Assembly (NCBI RefSeq): GCF_002557795.1
Contig: NZ_CP023777.1
Span: 1,566,001-1,630,000, forward strand
DNA from: Chitinophaga caeni
GTDB taxonomy: Bacteria > Bacteroidota > Bacteroidia > Chitinophagales > Chitinophagaceae
Direction: 5' to 3'
Length of the DNA: 64,000 nt
The notes under the pieces were generated by a model. It ran no database searches. It was not told the DNA's origin and worked only from the letters and a program-made list of their open reading frames with translations. Shown here in pieces: positions 8,472 to 18,674 of the stretch. The translations under genes were made by a program, and so were the position numbers. Numbering within the stretch: the first letter of the stretch is position 1; each line of letters begins with the position of its first letter.

Positions 8472-9044
8472 TTATTTCCCGAAGAACCCGCCGAGCAAAT
8501 CACCTAATCCCCCGCCACCTTGTTGCGACTGCTGTTGTTGTGCGCCTTTGCTCAACATGCTTGTAAGATCTTGCAAATCTACATCACCATCTCCATCGCG
8601 ATCTAAGCCCAATTTATCCAGCATACCGGATAAATTGCTATTGCCGCCACCGGTCAGGGAAGATAAGATGCCCGGTAATGAGAAGCTATTATCAGAAGGA
8701 TCGTTCGTTTTATTTACAAGTCCGCCCATAACACTCGGTATGATACTACCGGCAATGGAAGAAGCCATTTCAGGGCTGATATTGAACTTTTGCATGATAT
8801 TGCTGATGAAGTTACCGGAAATGTTATTTACCAGGGGATTACTGGTATCGGTTCCGGTTTGACCTTTTAAGAGGCCCAGTACATCCTGCGTCTGGCCGTT
8901 AGCCAAAGCGGTTTGCAAACCATTGGAGATCGATTGGCTCGCTTCATTGATCATTGCATCATTTTGATCATTAGGCACAGCGGGATTGGAAACGATGGCT
9001 TCGCCAGCGTAATTTTTAACAAGTTGAACTAGTTGATCTAGCAT
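8472..9044 (-). CDS. DUF937-like protein with EF-hand-type loop
   Basis: Protein of 190 residues without a signal peptide. The N-terminal part (about 1-110) is helical, with the repeated short helices and small residues of the DUF937/YidB-like group. A dockerin- or EF-hand-like calcium loop, DRDGDGDVDLQDL, lies near residues 148-160. The tail is glutamine- then glycine-rich and ends GGFFGK. Calcium binding is a motif-based inference. Function is unknown. The gene is isolated, with about 120-170 bp gaps on both sides. Confidence 0.7.
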   Translation of the reverse strand: MLDQLVQLVKNYAGEAIVSNPAVPNDQNDAMINEASQSISNGLQTALANGQTQDVLGLLKGQTGTDTSNPLVNNISGNFISNIMQKFNISPEMASSIAGSIIPSVMGGLVNKTNDPSDNSFSLPGILSSLTGGGNSNLSGMLDKLGLDRDGDGDVDLQDLTSMLSKGAQQQQSQQGGGGLGDLLGGFFGK

Positions 9045-9167
9045 TGTAAAGATTTTTGAGGAAGTAAATAATAGAATTTACCGGGGTAAATTTATACGTA
9101 TCGGAATAAAATATTATGCCAAAGATGGCTTTTTTAAATGATTTACATCAATTTAACTTACTCTATT

Positions 9168-9869
9168 TCAATTATGAGGACCGTCTACAGGCTCGTAGCT
9201 TACCTTACCTCCCGGATGCAACCTTAATACAAACACATTTCCTCCCGGCATTGTTCTAAAAATTACTTTACTGGAATAAGGGATGGCTTTTTCATGCGTA
9301 GGAAGCCAAGTTTTCAGTTCCTTATCTACCACGATAAATAAGCCCGTAGGGTCTCCCATGGCATTAAATAGCAGGTCGTCGCCATCGTATTTATCAAGGC
9401 CCAAGGCTTTCAAATGATCGCAGGTAAGGGGTACATCGGCAACGGGGAGTCCTATTTCGCTAATTTCCATCATATAATCCGGTGTGAATTTCGCATTGGC
9501 CGGTAATTCGAGAAATATTTCACCGCGGGCTATATATTCTACGATGTTCCCCGCCGGATCGTGGAAATACATTGCTTTAGCATCCCAATTATCAAACGGG
9601 ACGATAAGTTCATCATTATATGGCAGCAGCTTTACCCTTTCCTTCAGCCATTCAAAGGCTTGGTTGAATAATGCGAACGGGATATTGAAAGCAAAATGAT
9701 GGTAAGCCGCTTCGTTAGAAGATTTAAATACTAGCTGGCTGTTACCGATTTGTATGATGGCAGATTGCTGGCCCGGGGCAACCGTTACCGGGAAGCCTAA
9801 AACTTCCCGGTAAAAATTTACCAGCCCCGGTAAGCGATGGGTATGTAAGTGAACAGATATGATCTCCAT
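9168..9869 (-). CDS. VOC (glyoxalase/dioxygenase fold) family protein
   Basis: Vicinal-oxygen-chelate protein of 233 residues with two fold modules. The first contains VHLHTHRLPGLVNFYREVLG and the metal-site-like YFHDPAGNIVEYI. The second, shorter module begins near ISEIGLPVADV. Members bind a divalent metal and act on diverse small molecules; the substrate here is unknown. It follows prfA on the same strand with a gap of about 58 bp, in which TATATTTG (minus, 9920-9927) could act as its own -7 box. Confidence 0.85.
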   Translation of the reverse strand: MEIISVHLHTHRLPGLVNFYREVLGFPVTVAPGQQSAIIQIGNSQLVFKSSNEAAYHHFAFNIPFALFNQAFEWLKERVKLLPYNDELIVPFDNWDAKAMYFHDPAGNIVEYIARGEIFLELPANAKFTPDYMMEISEIGLPVADVPLTCDHLKALGLDKYDGDDLLFNAMGDPTGLFIVVDKELKTWLPTHEKAIPYSSKVIFRTMPGGNVFVLRLHPGGKVSYEPVDGPHN

Positions 9870-9927
9870 GACATACTTTTTTAGTTTATCGCTGTAGTGC
9901 TACTACTTGCCGAAGCTACCAAATATA

Positions 9928-10998
9928 TTAAGCGTTTTCGCCTTGTTTCAGTTTTTCGGCATTCTCGGCAAATTGCAATGCATCGATCATTTCCCCGATT
10001 TCCCCTTCCATGAAGGCATCCAGGTTATAGATTGTCATACCGATGCGGTGATCGGTTACACGCCCTTGCGGGTAGTTATAGGTACGGATCTTGGCAGAAC
10101 GGTCACCGGTAGATACCAGGCTCTTCCTTTGGGAAGCGATCGCATCTTCATGTTTACGAACGGCTGCTTCATAAATACGGGTACGAAGCATCTTCATCGC
10201 GATATCGCGGTTCGAGTGCTGGCTACGGCCTTCTTGGCATTCTACGACCACCCCCGTCGGGATGTGAGTCAAACGTACAGCCGATTCCGTTTTATTTACG
10301 TGCTGTCCACCCGCTCCGGATGAACGGAAGGTATCCATTTTAATGTCGGCTTCACGGATTTCAACATCCACATCTTCAGCTTCAGGTAAAACGGCCACGG
10401 TGGCCGCGGAAGTATGCACCCTACCCGAGGCTTCCGTTGCAGGCACCCTTTGTACGCGGTGCACGCCGGATTCAAATTTTAAGGTGCCGTATACATCATC
10501 CCCTGTAATTTCGACGACAACCTCTTTGTAACCGCCTACTGAACCGGGATTTTCATTCATGATACTTGTTTTCCATCCTTTCAATTCAAAATAGCGCAGG
10601 TACATCCTTAACAAATTTCCTGCAAAAAGGCTCGCTTCATCTCCCCCGGTCCCGGCACGGATTTCCAAGATGGCATTTTTTTCATCTTGCGGATCTTTGG
10701 GGATCAATAAGTTACGAATATTGGCAGCAAGGGCTTCTTTTTTCTCTGCCAAGGCTTCCGTTTCTTCCTTGGCCAGTTCGCGCATTTCATCATCGCCACT
10801 TTCCAAAACCTCCTTATTGAAAGCAATATCTTCCAATATTTTTTTATACTCTTCGTATGCCTTTACGATCTTTTCCAGTTGGCGGTATTCCTTGCTCAGT
10901 TTACCGAACTGTTTATTATCACTTACCACTTCAGGGTTGGTAAGTGCTAGCGCTACCTGGTCATAACGACCTTTTATGGCCTCTAGTTTGTCTATCAT
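9928..10998 (-). CDS. prfA: Peptide chain release factor 1
   Basis: RF1 of 356 residues, which releases the finished peptide at UAA and UAG codons. The tripeptide anticodon PAT is at residues 186-188, which marks RF1 rather than RF2. The catalytic GGQ is at 230-232 within [13 protein letters not shown]. The N-terminal coiled region and central domain have normal length. The start ATG at 10998 is followed upstream by a 103-bp gap shared with the divergent amidohydrolase gene. The common neighbour prmC is not adjacent. Confidence 0.97.
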   Translation of the reverse strand: MIDKLEAIKGRYDQVALALTNPEVVSDNKQFGKLSKEYRQLEKIVKAYEEYKKILEDIAFNKEVLESGDDEMRELAKEETEALAEKKEALAANIRNLLIPKDPQDEKNAILEIRAGTGGDEASLFAGNLLRMYLRYFELKGWKTSIMNENPGSVGGYKEVVVEITGDDVYGTLKFESGVHRVQRVPATEASGRVHTSAATVAVLPEAEDVDVEIREADIKMDTFRSSGAGGQHVNKTESAVRLTHIPTGVVVECQEGRSQHSNRDIAMKMLRTRIYEAAVRKHEDAIASQRKSLVSTGDRSAKIRTYNYPQGRVTDHRIGMTIYNLDAFMEGEIGEMIDALQFAENAEKLKQGENA

Positions 10999-11101
10999 AA
11001 TTATCTTTGATACCTGTTTTGCCCATCATATAAAAAATATAGATGGGTTTGGGCTGCAAAATTAACACCAATTCACGGAAATTATACATGTATCGTATTA
11101 T

Positions 11102-12226
11102 ATGAAGATTTTAGGCGAAGATATTTTTGATGGAACTAGGTTTCTGGGTGATAACCAGGTACTTATAACAGACTCCGAAGGAGTTGTAAAGGCGCTTGTA
11201 CCATTATCAGAAGCAGGGGAAGATGTTTTTAAGGTCAATGGCATCCTATGCCCGGGTTTTGTAAATACCCATTGTCATTTGGAATTATCCCATATGGAGG
11301 GCCTGGTTCCTAAAGGTACCGGCTTACCGAAGTTTTTGCAAACGGTTATGGAGCAGCGGCAGTTTGACCTGGATACAATTATGTCAGCAATGCGGCGGGC
11401 AGAACAATCTATGGCTAAGGCCGGTATCGTAGCCGTGGGCGATATTTCTAATAATCCTGTTTCCGTCGACGTCAAGAAAAACTCCCGGCTATATTTTCAC
11501 ACCTTCGTTGAATCTATGGGATTCGTGGATGCTTCTGCGCAAGCAAGGTATGATTATGCTAGCGGGGTGGTTAAGGATTTCAGCGAGGCAGGCTTGCCGG
11601 TATCCATGGCGCCCCATGCCCCTTATTCTGTATCTGCAACGCTTTTTCAGTTAATCGCGAACCGTTCCGAGCGCCTGTTAACGATTCACAACCAGGAGTC
11701 GCAAGCTGAGAATGACCTTTACCTGGATAAATCCGGCGCTTTCTTAGACTTTTACCAGCATTTTAATATCCCGATAGATTCATTCGTTGCCAGTGGAAAG
11801 CGGAGCTTAGAAAGTTATTTGCGTTATTTTGAGCATAAAAATTTGTTATTAGTCCATAATACTTTTACATCCGGGGAAGACGTACTATTTGCCCGGCAAT
11901 CGTTATTGAACTTGTATTGGTGCCTCTGTATAAATGCTAATCTTTATATAGAAAGCGCTTTACCCCCCGTTGAACTGTTGAGGAAAAATAATTGTACTAT
12001 CACTTTAGGAACAGATAGCCTGGCCTCGAACGACCAGCTCTCGATCTGGGCAGAAATATTGAACTTGCGCAAGCATTTCCCAGCTATACCATTAGCCGAA
12101 ATATTACAATGGGCAACGATTAATGGAGCCAAGGCATTGGGAATCGAGCAACAATTCGGTAGTTTCGAAGTGGGGAAACGCCCCGGTGTTATTTCCATTT
12201 CGGAACATATTCAAAGGATTATTTAA
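11102..12226 (+). CDS. Amidohydrolase / deaminase family protein
   Basis: Metal-dependent hydrolase of 374 residues in the amidohydrolase superfamily, cytosine-deaminase/chlorohydrolase branch. The metal motif HCH is at residues 57-59, and H64 follows in ELSH. Later come PHAPYS, the HNQES histidine segment and GTDSLASN with the catalytic aspartate. A composite beta-sandwich is formed from N- and C-terminal segments ending FEVGKRPGV. Likely reactions are deamination of a purine-like or aminofutalosine-like compound, but the substrate is not readable. MscS follows after 18 bp. Confidence 0.8.
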   Translation: MKILGEDIFDGTRFLGDNQVLITDSEGVVKALVPLSEAGEDVFKVNGILCPGFVNTHCHLELSHMEGLVPKGTGLPKFLQTVMEQRQFDLDTIMSAMRRAEQSMAKAGIVAVGDISNNPVSVDVKKNSRLYFHTFVESMGFVDASAQARYDYASGVVKDFSEAGLPVSMAPHAPYSVSATLFQLIANRSERLLTIHNQESQAENDLYLDKSGAFLDFYQHFNIPIDSFVASGKRSLESYLRYFEHKNLLLVHNTFTSGEDVLFARQSLLNLYWCLCINANLYIESALPPVELLRKNNCTITLGTDSLASNDQLSIWAEILNLRKHFPAIPLAEILQWATINGAKALGIEQQFGSFEVGKRPGVISISEHIQRII

Positions 12227-12244
12227 TTTATTCAGCAGCTATTT

Positions 12245-13375
12245 ATGCCTACATTCTTTGATCAAACTTTTTTCGGCAATACCGTTCGGGATTACACGGC
12301 ATTAGCCATAGCGATAGGCTTGGTGGTTTTGGTAAAACGTTATTTGTCTAAGGCTATTGTTGCCGTATGTTTTAACCTCATAAAGCATTGGGTTCCCAGG
12401 ATTGAACGGAAGCATTTCATCGACCTGTTCATGCGGCCCTTGGAGTACTTCCTGGTGTTGGTTACATTTATCATTGCCACAAATCATTTGAAATTCCCTG
12501 CCCAACTGGATTTTACGGTATATAAAAAGGTAAATACCGTAGTTGTAGGCGGAGCTTCTAAAGATATCGTTACCGTCGTATCACTTCATACTATCTTGGA
12601 TACGCTGATCGCTATCGTGTTGACTTTCAGTGTTACCTGGATATTATTACGCTTGATAGATTTTATCGCGATGGTATTACGCACGAAGGGAGAACTTACC
12701 CGCGATAAAACCGATATGCAATTCGTGATTTTCTTCCGGGATTTTTTTAAGGCCATCTTTATCGTAATCGGTTTTATAGTGGTTATCAGGATATTATTTG
12801 GGGATGGATTGGTCGAAAAATTAGTTGCGGGGCTAGGTATCGGTGCTGCGGCAATGGCTTTGGCAGCGAAGGAATCCATTGAAAACCTGATTGGATCATT
12901 CATCATATTTTTTGATAAGCCCTTTCATGTCGGGGATACGGTAAAAGTAGATAGCTTTCAGGGTACGGTGGAGAAAATAGGGTTGAGAAGCACGAGAATA
13001 CGCACTTTGGATAAAACTTTCGTGACGGTTCCTAATAAAAAAATGGTAGACAGTGTCTTGGATAACCTTTCTTTACGCACACAATTCCGCGCCAATATCC
13101 GCTTGGAAATAGCCCAGGCGGCGCAACCGGGGAACCTGAAACCATTTTTACAAGACCTGCAACAATATTTATCAGGAAAGGATGGAGTAGAGCAGAACTA
13201 TACGGTTAATTTCAATGATTTTGATAAAGACGGTTATATCATCCAGGTCGTTTATTTCACTAATAACCTTAATGCGGGCGATTATAACCAGTTAAGGGAA
13301 GATGTAAATATGGAAATAAGTCGCCTGATGGATCAATATCAATTACAATTAGCTGCGAAGGCTTCTGCTGGTTAG
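12245..13375 (+). CDS. Small-conductance mechanosensitive channel (MscS family)
   Basis: Inner-membrane channel of 376 residues with four or five predicted helices before the pore segment VAGLGIGAAAMALAAKE, the glycine/alanine-rich TM3 of MscS proteins. The beta domain follows (FDKPFHVGDTVKV, GTVEKIGLRSTRIRT, VPNKKMVD), then a C-terminal alpha/beta domain. It should open under membrane tension on osmotic downshock. It is larger than E. coli MscS, with extra N-terminal helices. It is probably co-transcribed with the amidohydrolase, and a strong terminator follows. Confidence 0.93.
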   Translation: MPTFFDQTFFGNTVRDYTALAIAIGLVVLVKRYLSKAIVAVCFNLIKHWVPRIERKHFIDLFMRPLEYFLVLVTFIIATNHLKFPAQLDFTVYKKVNTVVVGGASKDIVTVVSLHTILDTLIAIVLTFSVTWILLRLIDFIAMVLRTKGELTRDKTDMQFVIFFRDFFKAIFIVIGFIVVIRILFGDGLVEKLVAGLGIGAAAMALAAKESIENLIGSFIIFFDKPFHVGDTVKVDSFQGTVEKIGLRSTRIRTLDKTFVTVPNKKMVDSVLDNLSLRTQFRANIRLEIAQAAQPGNLKPFLQDLQQYLSGKDGVEQNYTVNFNDFDKDGYIIQVVYFTNNLNAGDYNQLREDVNMEISRLMDQYQLQLAAKASAG

Positions 13376-13398
13376 TTGAGGAACTTATGATTAATATA

Positions 13399-13436
13399 AA
13401 AAAGGCTTCCCGGAAATAAAACTGGGAAGCCTTTTT
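13399..13436. terminator. Rho-independent terminator after mscS-like gene
   Basis: Perfect 13-bp stem AAAAAGGCTTCCC / GGGAAGCCTTTTT with a 12-nt loop, placed between convergent genes and usable on both strands. Confidence 0.85.
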
Positions 13437-13462
13437 AAGTATATGCTAAGAGGTAAAGATAT

Positions 13463-13966
13463 TTATTCGTCCCCTTTCTCTTTTTTTATCGCTTTAAGCA
13501 TCATGGCAGCCAAGTCGCCTTCCATGGATTGGTGAATATCACCATTGATACGACCTACTTCTTTTTCGCCTTTTAACAAGATGAAGGTTGGCAGTTTTTT
13601 AATTTTGTAGGATTGTACCTTATCATCGCCGGTTTGCATTTTATTATCAGCAGCATAGATGCTGATATTTTCTTCGGGGTAGCTGGCCATGATCATGGTT
13701 TTGTAGAAAGCCGGTAATAAAGCTTTACTTTTTTCATCCTCTAAGCCGGTAACGACCAATATTTTAAATTTATCGTTATTTGTTTTGATATAATTGACCA
13801 TGGTAGCATTCGGTTGGTATTTATTGACTCCCGCATAAAACCAGGCGTGGTTGGCATCGTTGATGATAGTCTTAGTATCAATTTTACCTTTCATTGCACC
13901 GTTTTGTGCGAAGGCAAAAGTGGAAAGCAGCAAGCATCCGCCTAAGAGAATTGATTTAATCCACAT
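13463..13966 (-). CDS. Exported thioredoxin-fold protein lacking CxxC
   Basis: Exported protein of 167 residues with a signal peptide ending STFAFAQ. The body has thioredoxin-like order: a beta strand FKILVVTG, a helix, then VQSYKIKKLPTFILLKGEKEVGRING, where the KLPTF cis-proline and following strands are typical. The position expected to hold a redox CxxC has GLEDEKSK instead, and the mature protein has no cysteine. It therefore cannot act as a thiol oxidoreductase and may be a binding or chaperone module. It starts 11 bp after the MerR gene stop and is probably co-transcribed with it. Confidence 0.65.
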   Translation of the reverse strand: MWIKSILLGGCLLLSTFAFAQNGAMKGKIDTKTIINDANHAWFYAGVNKYQPNATMVNYIKTNNDKFKILVVTGLEDEKSKALLPAFYKTMIMASYPEENISIYAADNKMQTGDDKVQSYKIKKLPTFILLKGEKEVGRINGDIHQSMEGDLAAMMLKAIKKEKGDE

Positions 13967-13977
13967 AAGTTAAATAT

Positions 13978-14532
13978 TTATAATTGTTCCTTTAATTCCG
14001 TTAAAAATGAGCGTACTTTCTGTAAGGCTTGTACCATTTCAAAGTTACGCGCGGCAATTTTTTTATCTTCTTTTAATTTTTGCTTAGCGCCTTCGATCGT
14101 ATATTTTCTTTCCCTGAGGAGGTGATAGATCAGTTTGAGATGTTGAATGTCATCTTGCCTGAATAACCTGTCGCCCTTCCGGTTTTTCTTAGGTTGTAAA
14201 ACATCGAATTCATTTTCCCAATACCGGATCAATGAGCTATTGACACGGAACATTGATGCAACTTCAGAGATAGAATAATATTGTTTATCGAGCTGCATCC
14301 TTTCAATTTCCTGGATCACATGCGGATCATCCGCCAGCTCTTTCAATGATTTCCGGCCTCTTTTTTTGCCTTTATGGGGTTCAATTACCGTGATTGTCGT
14401 ATTCACGTTAGTTTCCTGCTTATCCAAATCCACGTTCATTCCAATTTCTTGCTTCGCCACTCCATCTTCCGGTTTTTTACCCTGTTTAGCAGGTTCATTT
14501 GCAGAAAACAAATCAAGTTGCTGATGCGTCAT
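13978..14532 (-). CDS. MerR-family transcriptional regulator
   Basis: Regulator of 184 residues. After a low-complexity N-terminal segment (about 1-75) comes a basic stretch KGKKRGRKS. The MerR winged helix follows: YYSISEVASMF, LIRYWENEFDVLQP, GDRLFRQDDI and LKLIYHLLRERKYTIEGAKQ. A short coiled C-terminus completes it, with no effector domain. ATG 14532 (MTHQQLDLFS) was chosen over a frame 38 codons longer because the extension has no family character and is cysteine/arginine-rich noise. Bacteroidota carry such short MerR proteins widely; targets are unknown. Confidence 0.88.
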   Translation of the reverse strand: MTHQQLDLFSANEPAKQGKKPEDGVAKQEIGMNVDLDKQETNVNTTITVIEPHKGKKRGRKSLKELADDPHVIQEIERMQLDKQYYSISEVASMFRVNSSLIRYWENEFDVLQPKKNRKGDRLFRQDDIQHLKLIYHLLRERKYTIEGAKQKLKEDKKIAARNFEMVQALQKVRSFLTELKEQL

Positions 14533-14728
14533 GGCACAAAAGTTAATTCGTGAAACAAGTTGAATACCGTTCCTAAAACACCACTTCTTCCTGCAATTTA
14601 CTGTTATAAACTGATAGATGGGTGGATTTATTCTGCTGTAAATCAACTTTTAAACGAATCCCTGCCATTTTTCATGATGGTAAGGTCCCGCGATATTTAC
14701 TCCGGGCATTACACCAAGAATCGTTCCA

Positions 14729-15700
14729 TTAATCGAGAGATTGGTTATTGGAGCGGGCTATTTTTAACATCTTATCAAACTGTTCCGGTGTAAGATCGTT
14801 AAAGAAGAAGTAGACGGGATCAACTTTTTCCCCGTTTTTGATCACTTCGTAGTGACAGTGCGGCCCTGTAGATTTACCGGTGCTGCCCACCCAGCCAATC
14901 ACATCCCCGCGTTTCACGCGTTGACCGGCCCTGACTTTCATTCTTACCATGTGGCCGTAAAGCGTTTTATAACCATATCCATGGTTGATGACAACATGGT
15001 TGCCATATCCAACATTACTCATGCTGGCCAACTCAACTTTACCATCCCCGGTAGCGTATATAGGTGTTCCCGTTGGTGCCGCAAAATCAAGGCCACTATG
15101 GAATTTAACAGTTTTATATATGGGGTCGATGCGGTATGAGAAACCGGATGCTATCCGCCTAAGATCGCGGTTAGAAACAGGTTGGATAGCAGGTATAGAA
15201 GCCAACATTTTTTGTTTATTCTTAACCAAGTCGTCGATCTCTTCATAAGAATTTTCCTGGGTCTTAATCCGGTTCCTAACTTCATGCAATGTTTTGGCAA
15301 TGGAAGCTATCAGTTCGCCGCTAGGCAATGTTTCGAGCAAATCCAGCTCTTCACCTTCCAAGGGTTTACCGGCGCGGGTACTATCTACGATGGGGCTGGC
15401 TTCGAAGATGACGCGGTAAATTTCATTGTCACGGTGTTGTAGTTCGGCCAAATCTTGCTTCACATCATTGAGGCGGCCCCGTAGAGCGGTATACTGCTCT
15501 TTCATCTGTTCTACTTCACGTCGGAGATTTTTTTCATTGGGGGAATCCAGGAAACGGTAAGCCACGGATAAGAATATGATCCCGGTAACAATTGCCGCCG
15601 AGAGGAAACCGAGAATACGCAATAATTTCACGCGGAGCGAGACTACTAGTTTTTCATATTTAAGAGTTTGCGTATTATAGAAATATTTTACCTTCTTCAT
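14729..15700 (-). CDS. M23 family metallopeptidase, membrane-anchored
   Basis: Peptidoglycan endopeptidase-like protein of 323 residues. It has a short cytoplasmic N-terminus, one transmembrane helix (about 28-48), a periplasmic coiled coil (about 55-100) and a C-terminal M23/LytM domain (about 185-310). The zinc ligands H201 and D205 in HSGLD and H283 in HCH (281-283) are all present, so it should be active. Such enzymes cut peptide cross-links during cell growth or division. The 340-bp gap upstream separates it from divergent alaS. No operon partner is evident. Confidence 0.92.
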   Translation of the reverse strand: MKKVKYFYNTQTLKYEKLVVSLRVKLLRILGFLSAAIVTGIIFLSVAYRFLDSPNEKNLRREVEQMKEQYTALRGRLNDVKQDLAELQHRDNEIYRVIFEASPIVDSTRAGKPLEGEELDLLETLPSGELIASIAKTLHEVRNRIKTQENSYEEIDDLVKNKQKMLASIPAIQPVSNRDLRRIASGFSYRIDPIYKTVKFHSGLDFAAPTGTPIYATGDGKVELASMSNVGYGNHVVINHGYGYKTLYGHMVRMKVRAGQRVKRGDVIGWVGSTGKSTGPHCHYEVIKNGEKVDPVYFFFNDLTPEQFDKMLKIARSNNQSLD

Positions 15701-15814
15701 TGCCCCAAAGGATGTTCTTGTGCCTTTTCGTACTCCGAAACGCGTTTGATAGTTAGTTTATTATAGTTATAATTGGCATTTATCCCGACAAATCCCTCTT
15801 TATTACGTCGTATT

Positions 15815-15845
15815 TTGAATAATGTGACAGCTTTCAATATTTTTG
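15815..15845 (+). promoter_or_regulatory. Likely Bacteroidota-type promoter for alaS
   Basis: TTG at 15815-15817 and TATTTTTG at 15838-15845 are separated by 20 bp, a good match to the -33/-7 consensus. Transcription would start near 15850 and give a leader of about 190 nt before alaS. The leader contains a small hairpin (CCATTT/AAATGG) but no recognised riboswitch. The remaining gap from 15701 shows nothing else I can support. Confidence 0.5.
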
Positions 15846-16042
15846 CAGCGCCTAACTCCGGGTAAGAGGTCCCCCATTTTTGTAAATGGAGCGCACAAAC
15901 CTAATGGAATTAGCCTAAAAGATCAACCTTTTATTTATCAAATTCCAAATTTGTAATTTGCATTATCCACAAATACTTGATCAATACTAGGTAGAATACA
16001 ATTATAATATAAAATTTAGATATTAATAGCTACTAATATTTT

Positions 16043-18652
16043 ATGACAGCATCCGAGATAAGGAAACAGTTTTTGGAATTCTTCCAATCTAAAGGTCACC
16101 AGGTTGTGCCTTCCGCACCGATCGTCCTGAAAAATGATCCCACTTTGTTGTTTACCAACGCGGGGATGAACCAATTCAAGGATTATTTCCTGGGCAACAA
16201 GGTACCGCAATATAAAAGGGTCACAGATACTCAAAAATGTTTGCGTGTAAGCGGTAAACATAATGATCTTGAAGAAGTTGGTATCGATACATACCACCAT
16301 ACCATGTTCGAAATGCTCGGCAACTGGAGCTTCGGGGATTATTTCAAGAAGGAAGCCATCGCCTGGTCTTGGGAGCTGTTGACCGAAGTTTACAAAATAC
16401 CTGGGGATCGCCTTTACGTGACTATTTTCGAAGGAGATGCTGCTGAAAAATTGGATAAAGATCAAGAGGCTTTCGATTATTGGAAGCAACATATAGATGA
16501 GAAGCGCATCCTGATGGGCAATAAGAAGGATAACTTCTGGGAAATGGGAGAAACAGGTCCCTGCGGTCCTTGCTCGGAAATTCATGTGGATTGCCGCACC
16601 GATGCAGAACGTGCCGCTGTTGATGGAGCCAGCTTGGTGAATAAAGATCACCCGCAAGTCATAGAAATCTGGAATAACGTATTCATGCAATTTAACCGCA
16701 TGAAAGATAAAAGCCTGCAACCACTTCCCGCGAAACATGTAGATACAGGTATGGGGCTCGAACGCCTGGTACGCGTACTACAAGGAAAGCAGTCGAACTA
16801 CGATACGGATCTGTTCCAAACCTTGATCAAGGCAGCAGAGAAGTATTGTCATAAAAAATATGGACAAGCCGAGAAAACAGATATCGCGTTCCGCGTAATT
16901 GCCGACCATATCCGCGCGATCTGTTTTACCATCGCTGATGGGCAATTGCCTTCAAATACCGGTGCCGGCTACGTTGTAAGGAGGATTTTACGTAGGGCGG
17001 TAAGATATTATTTCTCTTTCCTGGATGTAAAAGAACCCCTGTTACATGAATTGGTGCCCGTGTTGGCCAAGCAATTCGAAGAGGTATTCCCCGAATTATT
17101 TGAACAGGCAGACTTTGTGAAAAAAGTAGTCTATGAAGAAGAAAACAGCTTCTTAAGAACCTTGGAAAGCGGTATCCGCAGGATGGAAGAGGTAATGGCT
17201 AATACGACCGATAAAATAATTGAAGGAAGAACCGCTTTTGAACTTTACGATACTTTCGGTTTCCCGTATGATTTGACGACGCTCATCGCCACGGAGAATG
17301 GTTTGAAGGTTGATGAATTAGGCTTTGAAGCGGCATTGAAAGAACAAAAGGACCGCTCGCGTGCCGCCACGGAATTGGATATGGGCGATTGGCAAGTACT
17401 ACAAGATGCGGGTTCTAGTTTTATCGGCTACGAACAACTGACCAGCCCTGCCCAAGTTACCAAGTACCGCACCATCAAAGCAAAAGGTAAGGAGCAGTAC
17501 CAAGTGGTACTTAACCATACCCCATTTTATGCTGAAAGTGGTGGGCAGGTTGGCGATACCGGCGTATTACATTTTGAAGGAGAAGATATTTACGTAACGG
17601 ATACCAAGAAAGAAAATGACCTGATCGTTCATTTTGTAAATAAATTACCCCAAGCTATTGAAGGGGAACTGATCGCTGAAGTGGATGCCGGGAAGCGTAA
17701 AAGCACGGCAATGCATCACTCCGCGACACATCTGTTGCATGCCGCACTCAGGCAGGTTTTGGGTACGCATGTTGCTCAAAAAGGTTCGTTGGTACATGCT
17801 GAAGGACTCCGGTTCGACTTTTCACATTTCGCGAAAGTAACAGATGAAGAATTGGCGCAAATTGAGGCCATTGTAAATGAAAAGATACGCGAAAACATAC
17901 CGGTAGTCATTACTGAAATGCCGAAGGATGAAGCGCTGAAATTGGGAGCTATGGCACTTTTTGGCGAAAAATACGGGGATTTCGTTAGGGTAGTCGTAAT
18001 GGATCATAACTACTCCGTTGAATTATGCGGCGGTACGCATGTTGGACATACCGGCGAACTCGGCATGTTTAAATTTACCGGGGAAAGCGCCGTGGCGGCA
18101 GGTGTAAGAAGGGTAGAGGCAGTAACGGGAGAAGTGGCCGAACATTATATCAACAGCCAACTACAACACGTAAAAGACGTAAAGATTTTGCTTAAAAATC
18201 CGAAAGACCTGGTGAAAACCGTTGAACAATTGGTAGCCGACAAAGCAAAATTGGAGAAAGAGCTTGCTGTATTGGAACAGCAACAATTGCAACAGGTTGC
18301 TGCCAGCCTCGTCAATAAAGCAATACCTGTAAACGGGGTGAACTTCCTAGGGGCAAATATTGATGTAAACAGCGGGGATGCTTTAAAGCAAGTAGCTTTT
18401 TCATTAAAACCTTTGTTGGAAAATTACCTGGTTGTTTTAACGGCAACGGTAGGGAATAAGGCACAAGTTGCCATATTGATAGATGAAAAGGTTTCTGAAT
18501 CCAAGCAATTAGAAGCAAACAAAATTATCAAGGAACACATCAGTAGCCTGATTAAAGGTGGTGGTGGTGGACAGAAAACCCTCGCAACCGCGGGAGGACA
18601 AGATAGCAGCCAACTGGATGCCGTGATCGAAAAGGTAAAATCATTGTTGTAA
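16043..18652 (+). CDS. alaS: Alanine--tRNA ligase
   Basis: Class II aminoacyl-tRNA synthetase of 869 residues that charges tRNA-Ala and edits mischarged serine or glycine. The catalytic core opens with EIRKQFLEFFQSKGH. The editing domain has the zinc motif HHSATHLLHAALR and a later CGGTHV. The C-terminal C-Ala/DHHA1 region ends with the glycine-rich KGGGGGQKTLATAGG. Length and domain order are normal. It is monocistronic, with a terminator directly after the stop. Confidence 0.98.
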   Translation: MTASEIRKQFLEFFQSKGHQVVPSAPIVLKNDPTLLFTNAGMNQFKDYFLGNKVPQYKRVTDTQKCLRVSGKHNDLEEVGIDTYHHTMFEMLGNWSFGDYFKKEAIAWSWELLTEVYKIPGDRLYVTIFEGDAAEKLDKDQEAFDYWKQHIDEKRILMGNKKDNFWEMGETGPCGPCSEIHVDCRTDAERAAVDGASLVNKDHPQVIEIWNNVFMQFNRMKDKSLQPLPAKHVDTGMGLERLVRVLQGKQSNYDTDLFQTLIKAAEKYCHKKYGQAEKTDIAFRVIADHIRAICFTIADGQLPSNTGAGYVVRRILRRAVRYYFSFLDVKEPLLHELVPVLAKQFEEVFPELFEQADFVKKVVYEEENSFLRTLESGIRRMEEVMANTTDKIIEGRTAFELYDTFGFPYDLTTLIATENGLKVDELGFEAALKEQKDRSRAATELDMGDWQVLQDAGSSFIGYEQLTSPAQVTKYRTIKAKGKEQYQVVLNHTPFYAESGGQVGDTGVLHFEGEDIYVTDTKKENDLIVHFVNKLPQAIEGELIAEVDAGKRKSTAMHHSATHLLHAALRQVLGTHVAQKGSLVHAEGLRFDFSHFAKVTDEELAQIEAIVNEKIRENIPVVITEMPKDEALKLGAMALFGEKYGDFVRVVVMDHNYSVELCGGTHVGHTGELGMFKFTGESAVAAGVRRVEAVTGEVAEHYINSQLQHVKDVKILLKNPKDLVKTVEQLVADKAKLEKELAVLEQQQLQQVAASLVNKAIPVNGVNFLGANIDVNSGDALKQVAFSLKPLLENYLVVLTATVGNKAQVAILIDEKVSESKQLEANKIIKEHISSLIKGGGGGQKTLATAGGQDSSQLDAVIEKVKSLL

Positions 18653-18674
18653 AAAATTCTGTTTAATAAATTAG

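Noticed and set aside
11003..11010. TATCTTTG upstream of the amidohydrolase gene
   Set aside because: It is 91 bp from the ATG, has no TTG at the right spacing, and adjoins the prfA start; it may be chance.
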